DNA of 64,000 bases from the NCBI RefSeq assembly GCF_000614975.1, contig NZ_BALM01000011.1:1-64000 (forward strand). The letters are read 5' to 3'. Source of the stretch: Shewanella marina JCM 15074 (GTDB lineage: Bacteria > Pseudomonadota > Gammaproteobacteria > Enterobacterales > Shewanellaceae). The notes below the pieces were generated by a model, which was given only the letters and a program-made list of their open reading frames with translations, was not told the DNA's origin and made no database searches. Within the stretch, counting starts at the first letter, position 1; each line of letters starts with the position of its first letter. This document shows, one piece after another, positions 55,401 through 64,000 of this stretch. A program made the position numbers and the translations under genes.

Positions 55401-56324
55401 TTAATACAAAGATTCTGGTTTATCTTCAGGGCGCGTCTTAAAGCGGCGATGTAACCACATATATTGACTTGGGTTACGGTCAATTAATTGCTCGATTATT
55501 TGATTACCACGAATGGCATCATCCACTTCATTGTCGCCAGGGAAGTTGTCTAACGCTGGCATAATCTCAATGTTATAACCCGTATCATCACTATTACGTT
55601 CAACAAAGAAAGGCAGTACTTTTGCACGGCCAAGTTTAGCTAAGCTGGTGGCGCCAGTAATGGTTGCTGCATCTGGTACCGCATAAAACGGAATAAATAC
55701 CGCGCTTGAGCGACCAAAATCTTGGTCAGCGGTATACCAAATCACATCGGGTGAGCGCAAACTGCGGATCATTTGGCGCACATCACGCTTAGGCACTAGC
55801 GCCTTATTTGAACGTAAGCGACCTTTCACCTGTAGATATTCCATGACCGTATTATTGTGTGGGCGATAAACGCCAACGCCGGGTTGGAATTGACCAAAAA
55901 TACGCGCGCCCATCTCTAGTGGTAAGCAGTGAACGGCAAATAAAATCACACCTTGGCCGTTTTCTAGGGTTTGGCTGACGTGCTCTTGCCCTTTAATGTT
56001 CATATGGCGCTGAATTTTAGCGTCAGACCACCACCATGCATTGATGGTGTCAAAAATCGCTTTGCCAGTATTTTCAAAGTTAGCCGTCAGCAGTTTGGTT
56101 TGCTCTGCTTCACTCATGTCAGGAAAACATAAGGCGAGATTACGCCTTGCAGTATTAACTCGACTTTTAGCAAATCGCATCGCTAAACGACCAATTGCGG
56201 CGCCGATTTTCATTTGGCATGACATAGGTAACAACTGGGTAAGTCGCATAATTGCAACACCAAGCCACAGTAACCAGTATTTGGGATGACACAAATGTGC
56301 AGAAAATTGTGCTTGCTCGACCAC
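55401..56324 (-). CDS. Lipid A biosynthesis lauroyl/palmitoleoyl acyltransferase (LpxL/LpxP-type)
   Basis: This 307-residue inner-membrane acyltransferase adds a secondary acyl chain to Kdo2-lipid IV-A. It starts at GTG 56324. An N-terminal membrane segment lies in the first 35 residues (YWLLWLGVAIMRLTQLLP), and the catalytic HX4E motif is His132-Glu137 in HCLPLE; GVYRPHNN and WYTADQDFG follow. It resembles LpxL more than LpxM. The divergent hldE gene makes the heptose donor for the LPS core, so the locus serves LPS assembly. Confidence 0.9.
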   Translation of the reverse strand: MVEQAQFSAHLCHPKYWLLWLGVAIMRLTQLLPMSCQMKIGAAIGRLAMRFAKSRVNTARRNLALCFPDMSEAEQTKLLTANFENTGKAIFDTINAWWWSDAKIQRHMNIKGQEHVSQTLENGQGVILFAVHCLPLEMGARIFGQFQPGVGVYRPHNNTVMEYLQVKGRLRSNKALVPKRDVRQMIRSLRSPDVIWYTADQDFGRSSAVFIPFYAVPDAATITGATSLAKLGRAKVLPFFVERNSDDTGYNIEIMPALDNFPGDNEVDDAIRGNQIIEQLIDRNPSQYMWLHRRFKTRPEDKPESLY

Positions 56325-56415
56325 GGTTAACTCATAAATAAGGAAAATTTAGCGTTATTCTAACGCAAAACTGCTAAAAAATTAGGTACAATCACAGTTT
56401 AATTTTGTAAAAGAT

Positions 56416-57855
56416 ATGAGCGCTATGAAGGTTACTCTACCAGCATTTGAAAAAGCCCGTGTGTTAGTCGTCGGTGATGTGATGTTAGATCGCTACTGGG
56501 TAGGGCCTACAGGCCGTATCTCACCAGAGGCTCCTGTGCCTGTGGTTAATATTGATCAAATTGAAGATCGTCCCGGCGGAGCAGCTAACGTGGCATTAAA
56601 CATTGCCACTTTAGGCGGCCAAGTTAAATTGGCTGGACTTGTAGGTGAAGATGATAATGCCAATGCATTAACGCAAGGCATTGAAGCTTTAGGCGTGGTG
56701 CCACAATGGCAACGTGTGGCAGATAAGCCAACGATTACTAAGCTAAGAGTGCTTTCACGTCACCAACAGCTGATCCGTTTAGACTTTGAACAGCCATTTG
56801 CATTAAGCGATAGCCAAGCACTGTTAACTCAAAGTGAGCCATTACTGCAAGATTGTGATGTGGTCATTCTATCTGACTATGCCAAAGGTGCATTAGCACA
56901 GCCACAAGCTTTTATTGCAAAAGCCAATGCTAATGGCGTTAAAGTGCTGGTTGACCCTAAGGGCAGTGACTTTAGTCGTTATCATGGCGCTTATTTGATT
57001 ACACCAAACATGAGTGAGTTTGAGGCGGTTGTCGGCAAAGTGACATCAGAAGCTGACCTTGTGGCCAAAGCTCGTCAATTGCTGGTTGAGCATCAATTAC
57101 ACGCCATGTTAGTCACTCGTTCAGAAAAAGGCATGACCTTAGTGGTACAAGACCAACCTGAACTGCATATCCCAACCGTAGCCCGTGAAGTTTATGATGT
57201 AACAGGTGCTGGTGATACTGTGATTTCTGCATTAGCGACAGCCATTGCCGCTGGCGCTGAATTGCCACAAGCTTGTGCGATTGCCAATACCGCTGCAGGT
57301 ATCGTGGTTGGTAAGTTAGGCACATCAACCGTGAGCCGTGTTGAACTGATCAATAGCCTTGCGGTGACCGATGGTGAAACGGGTTTTGGCGTGATGAATG
57401 AAGATCAATTAGCTTATGCCTTAGAGCAAGCTAAATTACGCGGTGAACGTGTGGTGATGACCAATGGTTGTTTTGATATTTTACATGCAGGTCATGTGAG
57501 TTATTTAAAGCAAGCCCGTGAGCAAGGTGATCGCTTAATCGTGGCTGTAAATGATGATGCCTCTGTGCGCCGCCTAAAAGGTGATGGTCGCCCTGTTAAC
57601 TCTGTTGATCGCCGTATGGCAGTATTAGCCGGTTTAGCATCGGTAGATTGGGTGGTGCCATTTGCTGAAGATACCCCACAACGTGTGATTGCCCGTTTAT
57701 TGCCAGATATGTTGGTGAAAGGTGGCGATTATAAGGTTGAAGATATTGCTGGTGGCGCCGAAGTGATGGCTGCTGGTGGTCAAGTTAAAGTACTTGGCTT
57801 TGAAGATGGCATCTCAACCACTGCCATTATTCAAAATATTATGGCTAATCAGTAA
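56416..57855 (+). CDS. hldE: Bifunctional heptose-7-phosphate kinase / heptose-1-phosphate adenylyltransferase
   Basis: HldE makes ADP-heptose for the LPS inner core. The 479-residue protein has an N-terminal PfkB-type kinase domain ([42 protein letters not shown]) and, from about residue 340, a nucleotidyltransferase domain ([32 protein letters not shown]). Length and domain order are those of the E. coli enzyme. The stop codon abuts the ATG of the downstream HExxH gene, so the two are coupled. Confidence 0.96.
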   Translation: MSAMKVTLPAFEKARVLVVGDVMLDRYWVGPTGRISPEAPVPVVNIDQIEDRPGGAANVALNIATLGGQVKLAGLVGEDDNANALTQGIEALGVVPQWQRVADKPTITKLRVLSRHQQLIRLDFEQPFALSDSQALLTQSEPLLQDCDVVILSDYAKGALAQPQAFIAKANANGVKVLVDPKGSDFSRYHGAYLITPNMSEFEAVVGKVTSEADLVAKARQLLVEHQLHAMLVTRSEKGMTLVVQDQPELHIPTVAREVYDVTGAGDTVISALATAIAAGAELPQACAIANTAAGIVVGKLGTSTVSRVELINSLAVTDGETGFGVMNEDQLAYALEQAKLRGERVVMTNGCFDILHAGHVSYLKQAREQGDRLIVAVNDDASVRRLKGDGRPVNSVDRRMAVLAGLASVDWVVPFAEDTPQRVIARLLPDMLVKGGDYKVEDIAGGAEVMAAGGQVKVLGFEDGISTTAIIQNIMANQ

Positions 57856-58617
57856 ATGCTAGCCGCAGCGCTATTACTCAGCCAATTAAGCTTGAGTCAT
57901 GGCGTTGCTTGGGTCGCTTCGCACACTAAACCTGCGTTAGTGTGCGAGGTGAACTATCTCCAGCCCTGCCAACAATTAATCGATTCAGATTTACATTCAC
58001 TACTAGGTTATCGTGCGGCGATGGCGATTCCGTTAACTCACCCGTCATATGCAGGTGTGGTACTGCTTAATAAAATAGCGATGCCGACAGAGCAATCCGC
58101 TTATTGGTATCTCAATTCGATTTCATTGACGTTAGATAAACAAAAACAGTTAAGCTTATGGCATGAGTTAGGCCATTTGCATCAGTCGCTAAGCAATACT
58201 GTGCTAACGGATTATCAACATGAAGTGTATGCCGATTTGTATATGATTTGGCGTATCGCATTATCACAACAAGATTTTAAATTAGCATGGCAACAATATC
58301 ATCGACGTAATATCGCCATGTTGGATGACCCAGATAATATTAGTCATTGGACCGTGCCTGCAATCGCGTTAATGCTTGAGCATTATTCGCCAACTGCATT
58401 AGTGCAGATAACGGATTTTAATCAAATTTGGCAGCAGCTTTTACCGCAAATAGAAACGTTGGACATCGAGCGTTTAAGCAATTATCAACGTTTATTTAAA
58501 CAGCAATATCATGCTTCACATAATCGTCAAGTACCTCGCTACCTACAACCTTTGCAGCAGTCATTAAGCCTGTATTTGCAACCGACGATGAACTTATACC
58601 AATTTGATTTATTTTAA
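57856..58617 (+). CDS. Uncharacterised HExxH putative zinc metalloprotein
   Basis: This 253-residue protein has an N-terminal hydrophobic stretch (residues 1-20, signal or anchor) and then a soluble domain. It carries the zincin motif His103-Glu104-x-x-His107 in LWHELGHLHQ, with Glu123 in QHEVYADLYMIWR placed 16 residues later as a probable third ligand, so a zinc peptidase fold is likely. Two Cys near residues 30 and 38 could form a disulphide. Its ATG directly follows the hldE stop (TAAATG), which implies translational coupling and perhaps a role in the envelope. I recognise no named family. Confidence 0.7.
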   Translation: MLAAALLLSQLSLSHGVAWVASHTKPALVCEVNYLQPCQQLIDSDLHSLLGYRAAMAIPLTHPSYAGVVLLNKIAMPTEQSAYWYLNSISLTLDKQKQLSLWHELGHLHQSLSNTVLTDYQHEVYADLYMIWRIALSQQDFKLAWQQYHRRNIAMLDDPDNISHWTVPAIALMLEHYSPTALVQITDFNQIWQQLLPQIETLDIERLSNYQRLFKQQYHASHNRQVPRYLQPLQQSLSLYLQPTMNLYQFDLF

Positions 58618-58638
58618 TTTTACTGACGATTCAAATCG

Positions 58639-58986
58639 ATGAATAATTTATATACGTATATATCCCAAATAAATAAAGTGGATAGCAGAGATTCTGCGTT
58701 AGATAGCATTCATATTGTTAATAGTGTGCGTCAAGATAACTCATATCAAGAGCTGGAAGGCAAGATTGAAGCATACGAAATCCTGTACTCTTTCAATAAC
58801 GGCGTCACCATTCAATGCTCTACAGAGGCGGAGCAATTTGAAGTTAACCCACAAGTCTGCCCTGAATGTTGGATCTCTTACCAAGTTATAACTGACTTAG
58901 CTGATAATCCTATTAAGCCACATCGCAAAAATTTTATTAATCATTGCCAACAGGCATTTTGGTTAAAAATGAATAGTGCGCAGTAA
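58639..58986 (+). CDS. Hypothetical protein
   Basis: This 115-residue cytoplasmic protein begins NNLYTYISQINKVDS and has a Cys-containing region (VTIQCSTEAEQF, then VCPECWISYQV). The CPEC pair might bind a metal. No family is recognised. It lies 21 bases after the HExxH gene and may be the third gene of the hldE unit. Confidence 0.55.
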   Translation: MNNLYTYISQINKVDSRDSALDSIHIVNSVRQDNSYQELEGKIEAYEILYSFNNGVTIQCSTEAEQFEVNPQVCPECWISYQVITDLADNPIKPHRKNFINHCQQAFWLKMNSAQ

Positions 58987-59154
58987 CTAAAAAACTCATG
59001 ATATTTTTGTGATCTAGTGTCCTGTTTTGATATGTCAGTTTATAAATTAGTCATTATTCATATAGCCAGATATGAAATTAAGGTTACAGCACCGTCAAAT
59101 AGGGTAATAATGGCGCTCATCAGCAGTACAATTATTATATTTGGATAGTTACCT

Positions 59155-59751
59155 ATGCGCGCTTTTGTATTAAGAGCCAGATCCGCCCCTACAGAAAGTC
59201 AGGCATTACTCGCAGGTGTTGGCCACGAATGCCACTCTGAGATTTTAGCTCACACCTTAATGAATTCTATTTTTGTGGCGCAGTCACACCGAGATGATGT
59301 GATTGTTTATTTAGTATTAGAAAGTACCAAAGACTTCTCTCGTACTATCTGTTTTGAGCCAACAAAAATCAGTGATTTTGGTGGTTTTCATGAACAGGCG
59401 TTATTAGCTAAAGTCGTTAAAGCCCTAGATGTATCGCAAGGTATGGCCAAAGAGCAAACGCGTATTGTTGAACCGGGTATTAGCGTACAAACATTGAGTT
59501 TTGAACGTTTAGTGCAGCAATTAGCTGAAGATTATCAAATTTACATGATGGATAAAAAAGGCACCTCTATCCGTGAGCAAGAGTTCTCAGGTAACAGCTG
59601 CTTTTTATTAACAGACCATATTCCGATGCCAAAGAAAAGTTATAACAGTTTGAAACGCTTAGGTGCACAAAAAATTAGCCTTGGCCCGAAAATGTTATTT
59701 GCATCGCAATGTGTGGTACTGATCCATAACGAACTTGATCATCAGTTATAA
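59155..59751 (+). CDS. TrmY-like (DUF358) SPOUT tRNA methyltransferase
   Basis: This 198-residue protein starts RAFVLRARSAPTESQALLAG and has GHECHSEILAHTLMNSIFVAQ, VIVYLVLEST, and the C-terminal SPOUT knot region FLLTDHIPMPKKSYNSLKRLG followed by KISLGPKMLFASQCVVLIHNELD. It matches the COG1901/TrmY family, which in archaea methylates N1 of pseudouridine 54 in tRNA. Bacterial members are found in Vibrio and Shewanella and their RNA target is unsettled, since bacteria carry m5U at position 54. Single-gene unit. Confidence 0.8.
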   Translation: MRAFVLRARSAPTESQALLAGVGHECHSEILAHTLMNSIFVAQSHRDDVIVYLVLESTKDFSRTICFEPTKISDFGGFHEQALLAKVVKALDVSQGMAKEQTRIVEPGISVQTLSFERLVQQLAEDYQIYMMDKKGTSIREQEFSGNSCFLLTDHIPMPKKSYNSLKRLGAQKISLGPKMLFASQCVVLIHNELDHQL

Positions 59752-59765
59752 TCAGTCATAAAAAA

Positions 59766-59794
59766 ACGCCAGCAAGAGTCTATCTCGCTGGCGT
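59766..59794. terminator. Bidirectional terminator between trmY-like gene and pirin
   Basis: ACGCCAGC/GCTGGCGT (59766-59773 and 59787-59794) form the base of a stem extended by AGA/TCT. On the minus strand it is followed by TTTTTTT, making it a strong terminator for the pirin gene, and it also serves the plus strand. Confidence 0.9.
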
Positions 59795-59805
59795 AATTTT
59801 AGTTG

Positions 59806-60669
59806 TTAAAAACGATTACCTTGGTAATCACTGTAAGCTTGTAATAACTCCTGTTTAGTGTTCATGACAAATGGCCCAGCTCGGGCAACGCTTTCATTGA
59901 GTGGCTGTCCTGCAATCAATAAAAATCGGCAGTTATCTGTCTGACTTTGAATATTAATCTGTTCACCTAACGATAAAATGCCTAATTGGTTACGGCCAAT
60001 TCGTTGCTGCTGTTCACCGACTATCGCTTCACCTTCAAGTATGTAGATAAAGGCATTATGTTCAGCATTGAGTCGATGACTAAAATGGTCGTCAGCATTC
60101 AAGCTCACATCAAAATAAGTCGGTGAGACAAAATGCTCTGTTACCGTGCCTTGAGTGCCATTATTGGTGCTTCCTGCAATGACTCGTACTTTGCTGCCAT
60201 GAGTTAATGATTCCACAGCAATTTTATCTGCTGCAAATTCTTGATAACGCGGTGCTGTCATTTTATTAGCTTGAGGTAAGTTGACCCAAAGCTGAAAGCC
60301 ACGCATTAAGCCCGCGGTTTGCTCTGGCATTTCAGAGTGAATAATACCTCGGCCAGCCGTCATCCATTGCACACCATTGGCTTCAATCACGCCTTCATTT
60401 CCTATGCTGTCTTTATGACGCATTTTACCGTCGATCATGTAGGTAACCGTTTCAAAACCACGGTGTGGATGGCTAGGGAAGCCACCAATATAATCTTGTG
60501 CTTGTTCAGTCTCAAAACAATCCAGTAATAGAAATGGATCAAGCATCTCTAATTGATGATGACCAATTAAACGGGTCATTTTAACGCCATCACCATCGGT
60601 TGCTCTTAAACCATTAGTGATATGGCTGAGTTCACGGATGCGCCGTTGTTGTACTGTATTTATAGTCAT
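59806..60669 (-). CDS. Pirin family protein
   Basis: This bicupin protein of about 287 residues has metal ligands in FPSHPHRGFETV and the later GRGIIHSEMPE. Pirins are iron-binding, some have quercetinase activity, and some regulate enzymes of central metabolism. The start ATG 60669 follows a perfect GGAGG; a longer frame upstream is non-coding. The gene is divergent from a LysR-type regulator, the usual arrangement for regulator and target. Confidence 0.92.
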   Translation of the reverse strand: MTINTVQQRRIRELSHITNGLRATDGDGVKMTRLIGHHQLEMLDPFLLLDCFETEQAQDYIGGFPSHPHRGFETVTYMIDGKMRHKDSIGNEGVIEANGVQWMTAGRGIIHSEMPEQTAGLMRGFQLWVNLPQANKMTAPRYQEFAADKIAVESLTHGSKVRVIAGSTNNGTQGTVTEHFVSPTYFDVSLNADDHFSHRLNAEHNAFIYILEGEAIVGEQQQRIGRNQLGILSLGEQINIQSQTDNCRFLLIAGQPLNESVARAGPFVMNTKQELLQAYSDYQGNRF

Positions 60670-60769
60670 AATATGCCTCCGTTTGTTGTTGCTGATATGG
60701 TGACATATTGACCAATAATGGATAAACCTACAGAATAGAAATTGATTGTTGAATAAAGGAGAACAATCA

Positions 60770-61657
60770 ATGGGCCAATTAGAAGATATGAAAGTGTTTA
60801 TTCGGGTGGTTGATACCGGCAGTATTACCAAGGCATCCGAACAATTAGGCATTGCCAAATCAGCAGTAAGCAAGCGTTTGGCTGATTTAGAGCAGCGTCT
60901 AGCCGCCAAGCTTATCCATCGTACGACTCGTAAATCGAGTTTGACCGAATCGGGCAGTTTATATTACCAACAAGCTAAGCAAATATTGGCTGAAATTGAT
61001 GATTTGCATCAGCAAATTGCGGTCACCAGTTTATGCTTACAGGGACGCTTAAAAATATCCTTGCCACTCTCTTTTGGTTTATGCCAATTAGCGCCTTTAA
61101 TTGATGAGTTCTCGCAGCGGCATCCTGACTTATTATTGGATGTGGATTTTTCAGATCGCAAAGTTGATGTGGTTGAGGATGGGTTTGATTTAGCATTTAG
61201 AATCGATAATTTTGAAGATTCATCAATGCGAGCCCGTAAAATTTGCACAATTAAGCATGTGTTATGTGCAAGTCCCAAGTATCTTAAATTGCACGGAAAG
61301 CCACAAACACTCCCGCAGTTAAAACAGCATAAATTCCTAAAATACAGTAGCCAAACAGATAACTTAATTCGTCTAGCTGATGCCGATAAACAGCTGTATA
61401 ACGTCAGTATTGAACCTGTGATTGTGGCAAATAATGGCGATTTTTTAAAGCGGTTGGCTTTGTCTGGTCATGGTGTCACCTTATTGCCTGAATTCATCAT
61501 CAGTAGTGAACTTAAACAGCAACAATTGTTGCCTATTTTGACGGATTATCATGTGGCAGATATGTATGCTTATGCGCTGTATCCTGCCAGTAACTATTTA
61601 CCGTTGAAGGTCAGGTACTTAATTGACTTCTTAGTGGAGCGATTAGACTATCATTAA
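60770..61657 (+). CDS. LysR family transcriptional regulator
   Basis: This regulator of about 295 residues has an N-terminal winged helix (DMKVFIRVVDTGSITKASEQ, then AKSAVSKRLADLEQRL) and a periplasmic-binding-like effector domain ending LPLKVRYLIDFLVERL. It begins at ATG 60770 after AAAGGAG. The gap to the divergent pirin gene is 100 bases, which should contain its operator, and control of pirin is the simplest inference. The effector is unknown. Confidence 0.92.
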   Translation: MGQLEDMKVFIRVVDTGSITKASEQLGIAKSAVSKRLADLEQRLAAKLIHRTTRKSSLTESGSLYYQQAKQILAEIDDLHQQIAVTSLCLQGRLKISLPLSFGLCQLAPLIDEFSQRHPDLLLDVDFSDRKVDVVEDGFDLAFRIDNFEDSSMRARKICTIKHVLCASPKYLKLHGKPQTLPQLKQHKFLKYSSQTDNLIRLADADKQLYNVSIEPVIVANNGDFLKRLALSGHGVTLLPEFIISSELKQQQLLPILTDYHVADMYAYALYPASNYLPLKVRYLIDFLVERLDYH

Positions 61658-61705
61658 ATGTATGCTATGTTAGTGATTACTTACAGTTAATGAATGCGAG
61701 TTAAA

Positions 61706-61960
61706 ATGGAATTTTTTGATAACCTGTTTACTGAATATGATGGCATCACATTAATATTAATCGTATTCGCGATTGTATTGGTGTGGTTTCTACCAGCTTT
61801 GTTAGCACTCATCTTTAATCGTAAACATGTAAAATATATTTTTCTGGCTTGTATTCCCGCAGGTCTTTCTTTCATAGCGTGGGGCGCAGTGTTGGTGTGG
61901 GCTGTAGGCGGTAAAGCCGCAGGTAAATATGCTGATAAACTTAAACAAACTAAATCATAA
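61706..61960 (+). CDS. Superinfection-immunity-like small membrane protein
   Basis: This protein of about 84 residues has two membrane segments: ITLILIVFAIVLVWFLPALLALIFN and YIFLACIPAGLSFIAWGAVLVWAVGG. A short positively charged C-terminal tail follows. The pattern FLPALLAL followed by a W-containing second helix fits the Imm_superinfect family (Pfam PF14373), named for phage superinfection exclusion but mostly chromosomal and uncharacterised. No phage genes lie nearby. It starts at ATG 61706 or 61694. Confidence 0.65.
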   Translation: MEFFDNLFTEYDGITLILIVFAIVLVWFLPALLALIFNRKHVKYIFLACIPAGLSFIAWGAVLVWAVGGKAAGKYADKLKQTKS

Positions 61961-61982
61961 AGTCATTAATAAGAGATCATAA

Positions 61983-62008
61983 AAAAGGACAGCAATTGCT
62001 GTCCTTTT
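61983..62008. terminator. Bidirectional terminator (perfect palindrome)
   Basis: The palindrome AAAAGGACAGCAA/TTGCTGTCCTTTT at 61983-62008 gives a 13-bp self-complementary stem with A and T runs at its ends. It separates the small membrane protein gene from convergent pntB. Confidence 0.9.
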
Positions 62009-62029
62009 AAGTCTGCTTAAGCCGCTAAA

Positions 62030-63412
62030 TTAATCAGCTTCTTTTAAGTCTTTAGTTAGTTCAACGATTTCCTTTTTACCATCGCCAAATAACATTAGGG
62101 TGTTATCGTTAGCAAACAGTGGGTTAGGGATACCAGCAAATCCAGGACTTAGAGAGCGCTTAATGACAATAACCGTACGTGCTTTATCAACGTTTAGAAT
62201 AGGCATACCATAAATTGGGCTAGTCTTATCTTCACGGGCAAGTGGGTTGGTTACATCGTTAGCACCAATAACAATAGCAACGTCAGTTTGTTCAAATTGA
62301 GGGTTAATTTCATCCATCTCAATTAACTGCTCGTAAGGCACTTCAGCTTCCGCTAGCAATACGTTCATATGACCCGGCATACGACCTGCTACTGGGTGAA
62401 TCGCATACTTAACATCAGTACCACGGCGTTGTAATTCATTGGCTAAATCACGCACTGCATGTTGTGCTTGTGCCATTGCTAAACCATAACCTGGCACAAT
62501 GACTACGCGCTCTGCAGTTTCAAGTAACATGGCCACTTCTTCAGGTGAAGTTGACTTTACTTTGCCGGCATACACTTCATCAGCATCAGCAACAACGCCA
62601 CCTTCACCCATTACGCCAAATAGCACGTTAAACAGTGAACGGTTCATCGCTTTACACATGATTTGGGTCAAGATGATACCAGAGGCACCCACTAGTGCAC
62701 CTGCTACAATCAGCACTGTGTTGCCAGTAATAAAACCTGTAGTTGCAGCTGCAATACCTGAATATGAGTTCAGTAGTGCAATCACAACAGGCATGTCTGC
62801 GCCGCCAATAGGTATTACTAAGAAAATACCTAACAGTAGCGATACTGCTGCAAGTGCATAAATCAGATCAATTTGAGTTGGATCAACCACAATTGCACCT
62901 GATAGCGCAATAGCAGCCACTAACAAGACAAGGTTAATCACCTTGTTACCCGGTACGCGGATTGGGTTACCTGAGATCAACTCTTGCAGCTTCGCAAACG
63001 CGATAAATGAGCCGGAAAGCGTGACCGAACCAATCAGTACCGTTGCACCGATTGAGATAAGTGCCACTGTATGAGTGGCTGATGCAGGGTCTAAGAAGTT
63101 AGCAATCGCAATAAATAACGATGCACCACCACCAAAACCGTTTAGTAATGCCACCATTTGTGGCATGGCAGTTACTTGGATTTTCTTCGCCATAAAGGCG
63201 CCAATTGCACCACCAACAATAATGCCTGCAATAATCCATTGATAGCTAATAATGCTATGGTCAAGCAGTGTTACCACTACCGCAATTAGCATACCTAATG
63301 CAGATAGTTGGTTACCACGTACCGCAGTACGAGGTTTGGTTAAGCCTTTAATACCTAAGATAAATAAGCATGACGCCACTAGGTAGGCTAGATAAATAAT
63401 CGTGTTATCCAT
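62030..63412 (-). CDS. pntB: NAD(P) transhydrogenase subunit beta
   Basis: PntB is the membrane and NADP(H)-binding subunit of the proton-translocating transhydrogenase, which makes NADPH using the proton gradient. The 460-residue protein has about eight or nine membrane segments in its N-terminal half (GGFGGGASLFIA region) and the NADP domain at the C-terminus (VVIVPGYGLAMAQAQH, HPVAGRMPGHMNVLLAEA, VAIVIGANDVTNPLA, SLSPGFAGIPNPLF). It lies 5 bases after pntAB in an operon. Confidence 0.95.
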   Translation of the reverse strand: MDNTIIYLAYLVASCLFILGIKGLTKPRTAVRGNQLSALGMLIAVVVTLLDHSIISYQWIIAGIIVGGAIGAFMAKKIQVTAMPQMVALLNGFGGGASLFIAIANFLDPASATHTVALISIGATVLIGSVTLSGSFIAFAKLQELISGNPIRVPGNKVINLVLLVAAIALSGAIVVDPTQIDLIYALAAVSLLLGIFLVIPIGGADMPVVIALLNSYSGIAAATTGFITGNTVLIVAGALVGASGIILTQIMCKAMNRSLFNVLFGVMGEGGVVADADEVYAGKVKSTSPEEVAMLLETAERVVIVPGYGLAMAQAQHAVRDLANELQRRGTDVKYAIHPVAGRMPGHMNVLLAEAEVPYEQLIEMDEINPQFEQTDVAIVIGANDVTNPLAREDKTSPIYGMPILNVDKARTVIVIKRSLSPGFAGIPNPLFANDNTLMLFGDGKKEIVELTKDLKEAD

Positions 63413-63417
63413 TGCGC

Positions 63418-63693
63418 TTATTTCCTCTTGAACATGCTAAGCATGCGGTTGGTTACCATATAGCCGCCAACCACGTTAATGGTCGCTAATACCACAGCGA
63501 TAAAGCCTAGAATGTTGACCCAATAGCCAGCGTCAGAGCCCGCAGATAAAATAGCACCGACCAATGAGATACCAGAAATTGCATTGGAACCTGACATCAG
63601 TGGAGTATGCAGTGTCGGTGGTACTTTAGTGATTAATTCAACCCCTAAAAAGACAGCAACCACAAATAGCGTCAGCAGTAGTAATAATTCCAT
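63418..63693 (-). CDS. pntAB: NAD(P) transhydrogenase subunit alpha, membrane part (PntAB)
   Basis: This 91-residue protein has three hydrophobic segments (ELLLLLTLFVVAVFLGVELI, SGISLVGAILS, and the last around WVNILGFIAVVLATINVVGG). It corresponds to the membrane part of E. coli PntA as a separate small subunit, as in Rhodospirillum. The TPLMSGSNAISGI segment is diagnostic. Its start overlaps the end of the alpha-1 subunit gene, and pntB follows. Confidence 0.93.
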   Translation of the reverse strand: MELLLLLTLFVVAVFLGVELITKVPPTLHTPLMSGSNAISGISLVGAILSAGSDAGYWVNILGFIAVVLATINVVGGYMVTNRMLSMFKRK

Positions 63694-64000
63694 TATTGAG
63701 CCTCTTGTTCAGTGGTGGCTAATGGTGCTAAATCAAGTAGTTGACGTACTCGATTGTTGATCACTTGGTGATCGTGAGCCACGAGGGTTTCGCGAATAAT
63801 TTCATCTTCAAAATCCAGTGTTAACACACCTTCTTTATCAATGATTAGATTCAATAAATGTTCGATATTGGTACCGTACATTTGGCTGGCATGATTTGCC
63901 GCTGTGCCAGCAATGTTTTCAGGCCCCATAATGATCACGCCGTTGTGATTAACCTCAACCCCTTTTTGGGTCAGTTCACAGTTACCGCCAGTTTCAGCGG
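63693..64000 (-). CDS. pntAA: NAD(P) transhydrogenase subunit alpha, NAD-binding part (C-terminal fragment)
   Basis: The frame remains open to the window edge and encodes the last roughly 100 residues of the soluble NAD(H)-binding subunit. The first visible residues, ETGGNCELTQKG, match the conserved GGNCE motif of PntA, and QMYGTNIEHLLNLIIDKEG follows the pattern of the E. coli protein. The GTG at 63938 is internal, not a start. The stop overlaps the start of pntAB by one base. Confidence 0.93.
   Translation of the reverse strand, partial: AETGGNCELTQKGVEVNHNGVIIMGPENIAGTAANHASQMYGTNIEHLLNLIIDKEGVLTLDFEDEIIRETLVAHDHQVINNRVRQLLDLAPLATTEQEAQ

Noticed and set aside
59155-59751. Small RNA-binding-like protein that might be a CRISPR Cas6/Csy4 homologue
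   Set aside because: The N-terminal RAFVLRAR and the knot-like C-terminus match TrmY/DUF358, and there are no cas genes or repeat arrays anywhere in the window.
60670-60909. N-terminal extension of the pirin frame by 80 residues
   Set aside because: The extension overlaps the divergent LysR gene and its composition is unlike pirin; ATG 60669 follows a perfect GGAGG.
1-64000. tRNA, rRNA, CRISPR arrays, prophage or integron features
   Set aside because: None was seen on reading both strands; the only mobile sequence is the MITE at 50640-50910.

Overview
The window is a chromosomal segment of a marine gammaproteobacterium, most likely Shewanella. This is inferred from gene content: small conserved families DUF3297, DUF2956, DUF3144 and DUF2002, a split proton-translocating transhydrogenase, a csgEFG module, a compact riboswitch-controlled B12 salvage operon, and moderately AT-rich DNA. 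No tRNA, rRNA, CRISPR array or complete transposase gene was seen.

Left end (1-6.9 kb): a candidate secreted-peptide system. It comprises a GRDP-like protein, an HlyD-type adaptor, a C39-peptidase ABC exporter with an intact Cys/His/Asp triad, a divergent membrane-anchored TPR protein, and a small gene (6628-6819) encoding a double-glycine leader followed by a short Cys-rich core. A housekeeping DUF3297 gene sits in between. This is the most novel-looking part of the window.

6.9-18.7 kb: cobalamin use and salvage. B12-dependent methionine synthase metH, with a MetJ-like operator, is divergent from a CobC-type phosphatase. An AdoCbl riboswitch then precedes btuD-btuC-cobT-cobS-cobU-cobQ-cobO-btuF. 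18.9-20.5 kb: curli secretion genes csgE, csgF and csgG without a structural subunit nearby. 20.5-34 kb: a TetR/aldehyde dehydrogenase pair with a palindromic operator, a Sel1/TPR-like protein, UspA, DUF924, a winged-helix protein, a flavodoxin-fold oxidoreductase, NupC, AdhE with a structured leader, a GreA-like factor, and a VCBS/ASPIC-UnbV protein. 34-42 kb: a very large AcfD/SslE-like M60 lipoprotein and a pair of exported amidohydrolases. 42-64 kb: an ABC exporter, a TM2 protein, an HPP protein, an acyl-CoA ligase, a TonB receptor followed by a 271-bp MITE, a DsbD-gamma-like protein, LysE, ung, nhaP2, an LpxL-type acyltransferase, hldE, an HExxH protein, a bacterial TrmY homologue, pirin with a divergent LysR regulator, and pntB-pntAB-pntAA (cut by the window end).

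Four otherwise well-conserved genes (metH, btuC, the M60 lipoprotein and nhaP2) are each broken by what looks like the loss of one base in a short homopolymer. The common pattern suggests residual sequencing or assembly errors rather than four independent inactivations, although the C tract in the M60 gene could also be a phase-variation site.
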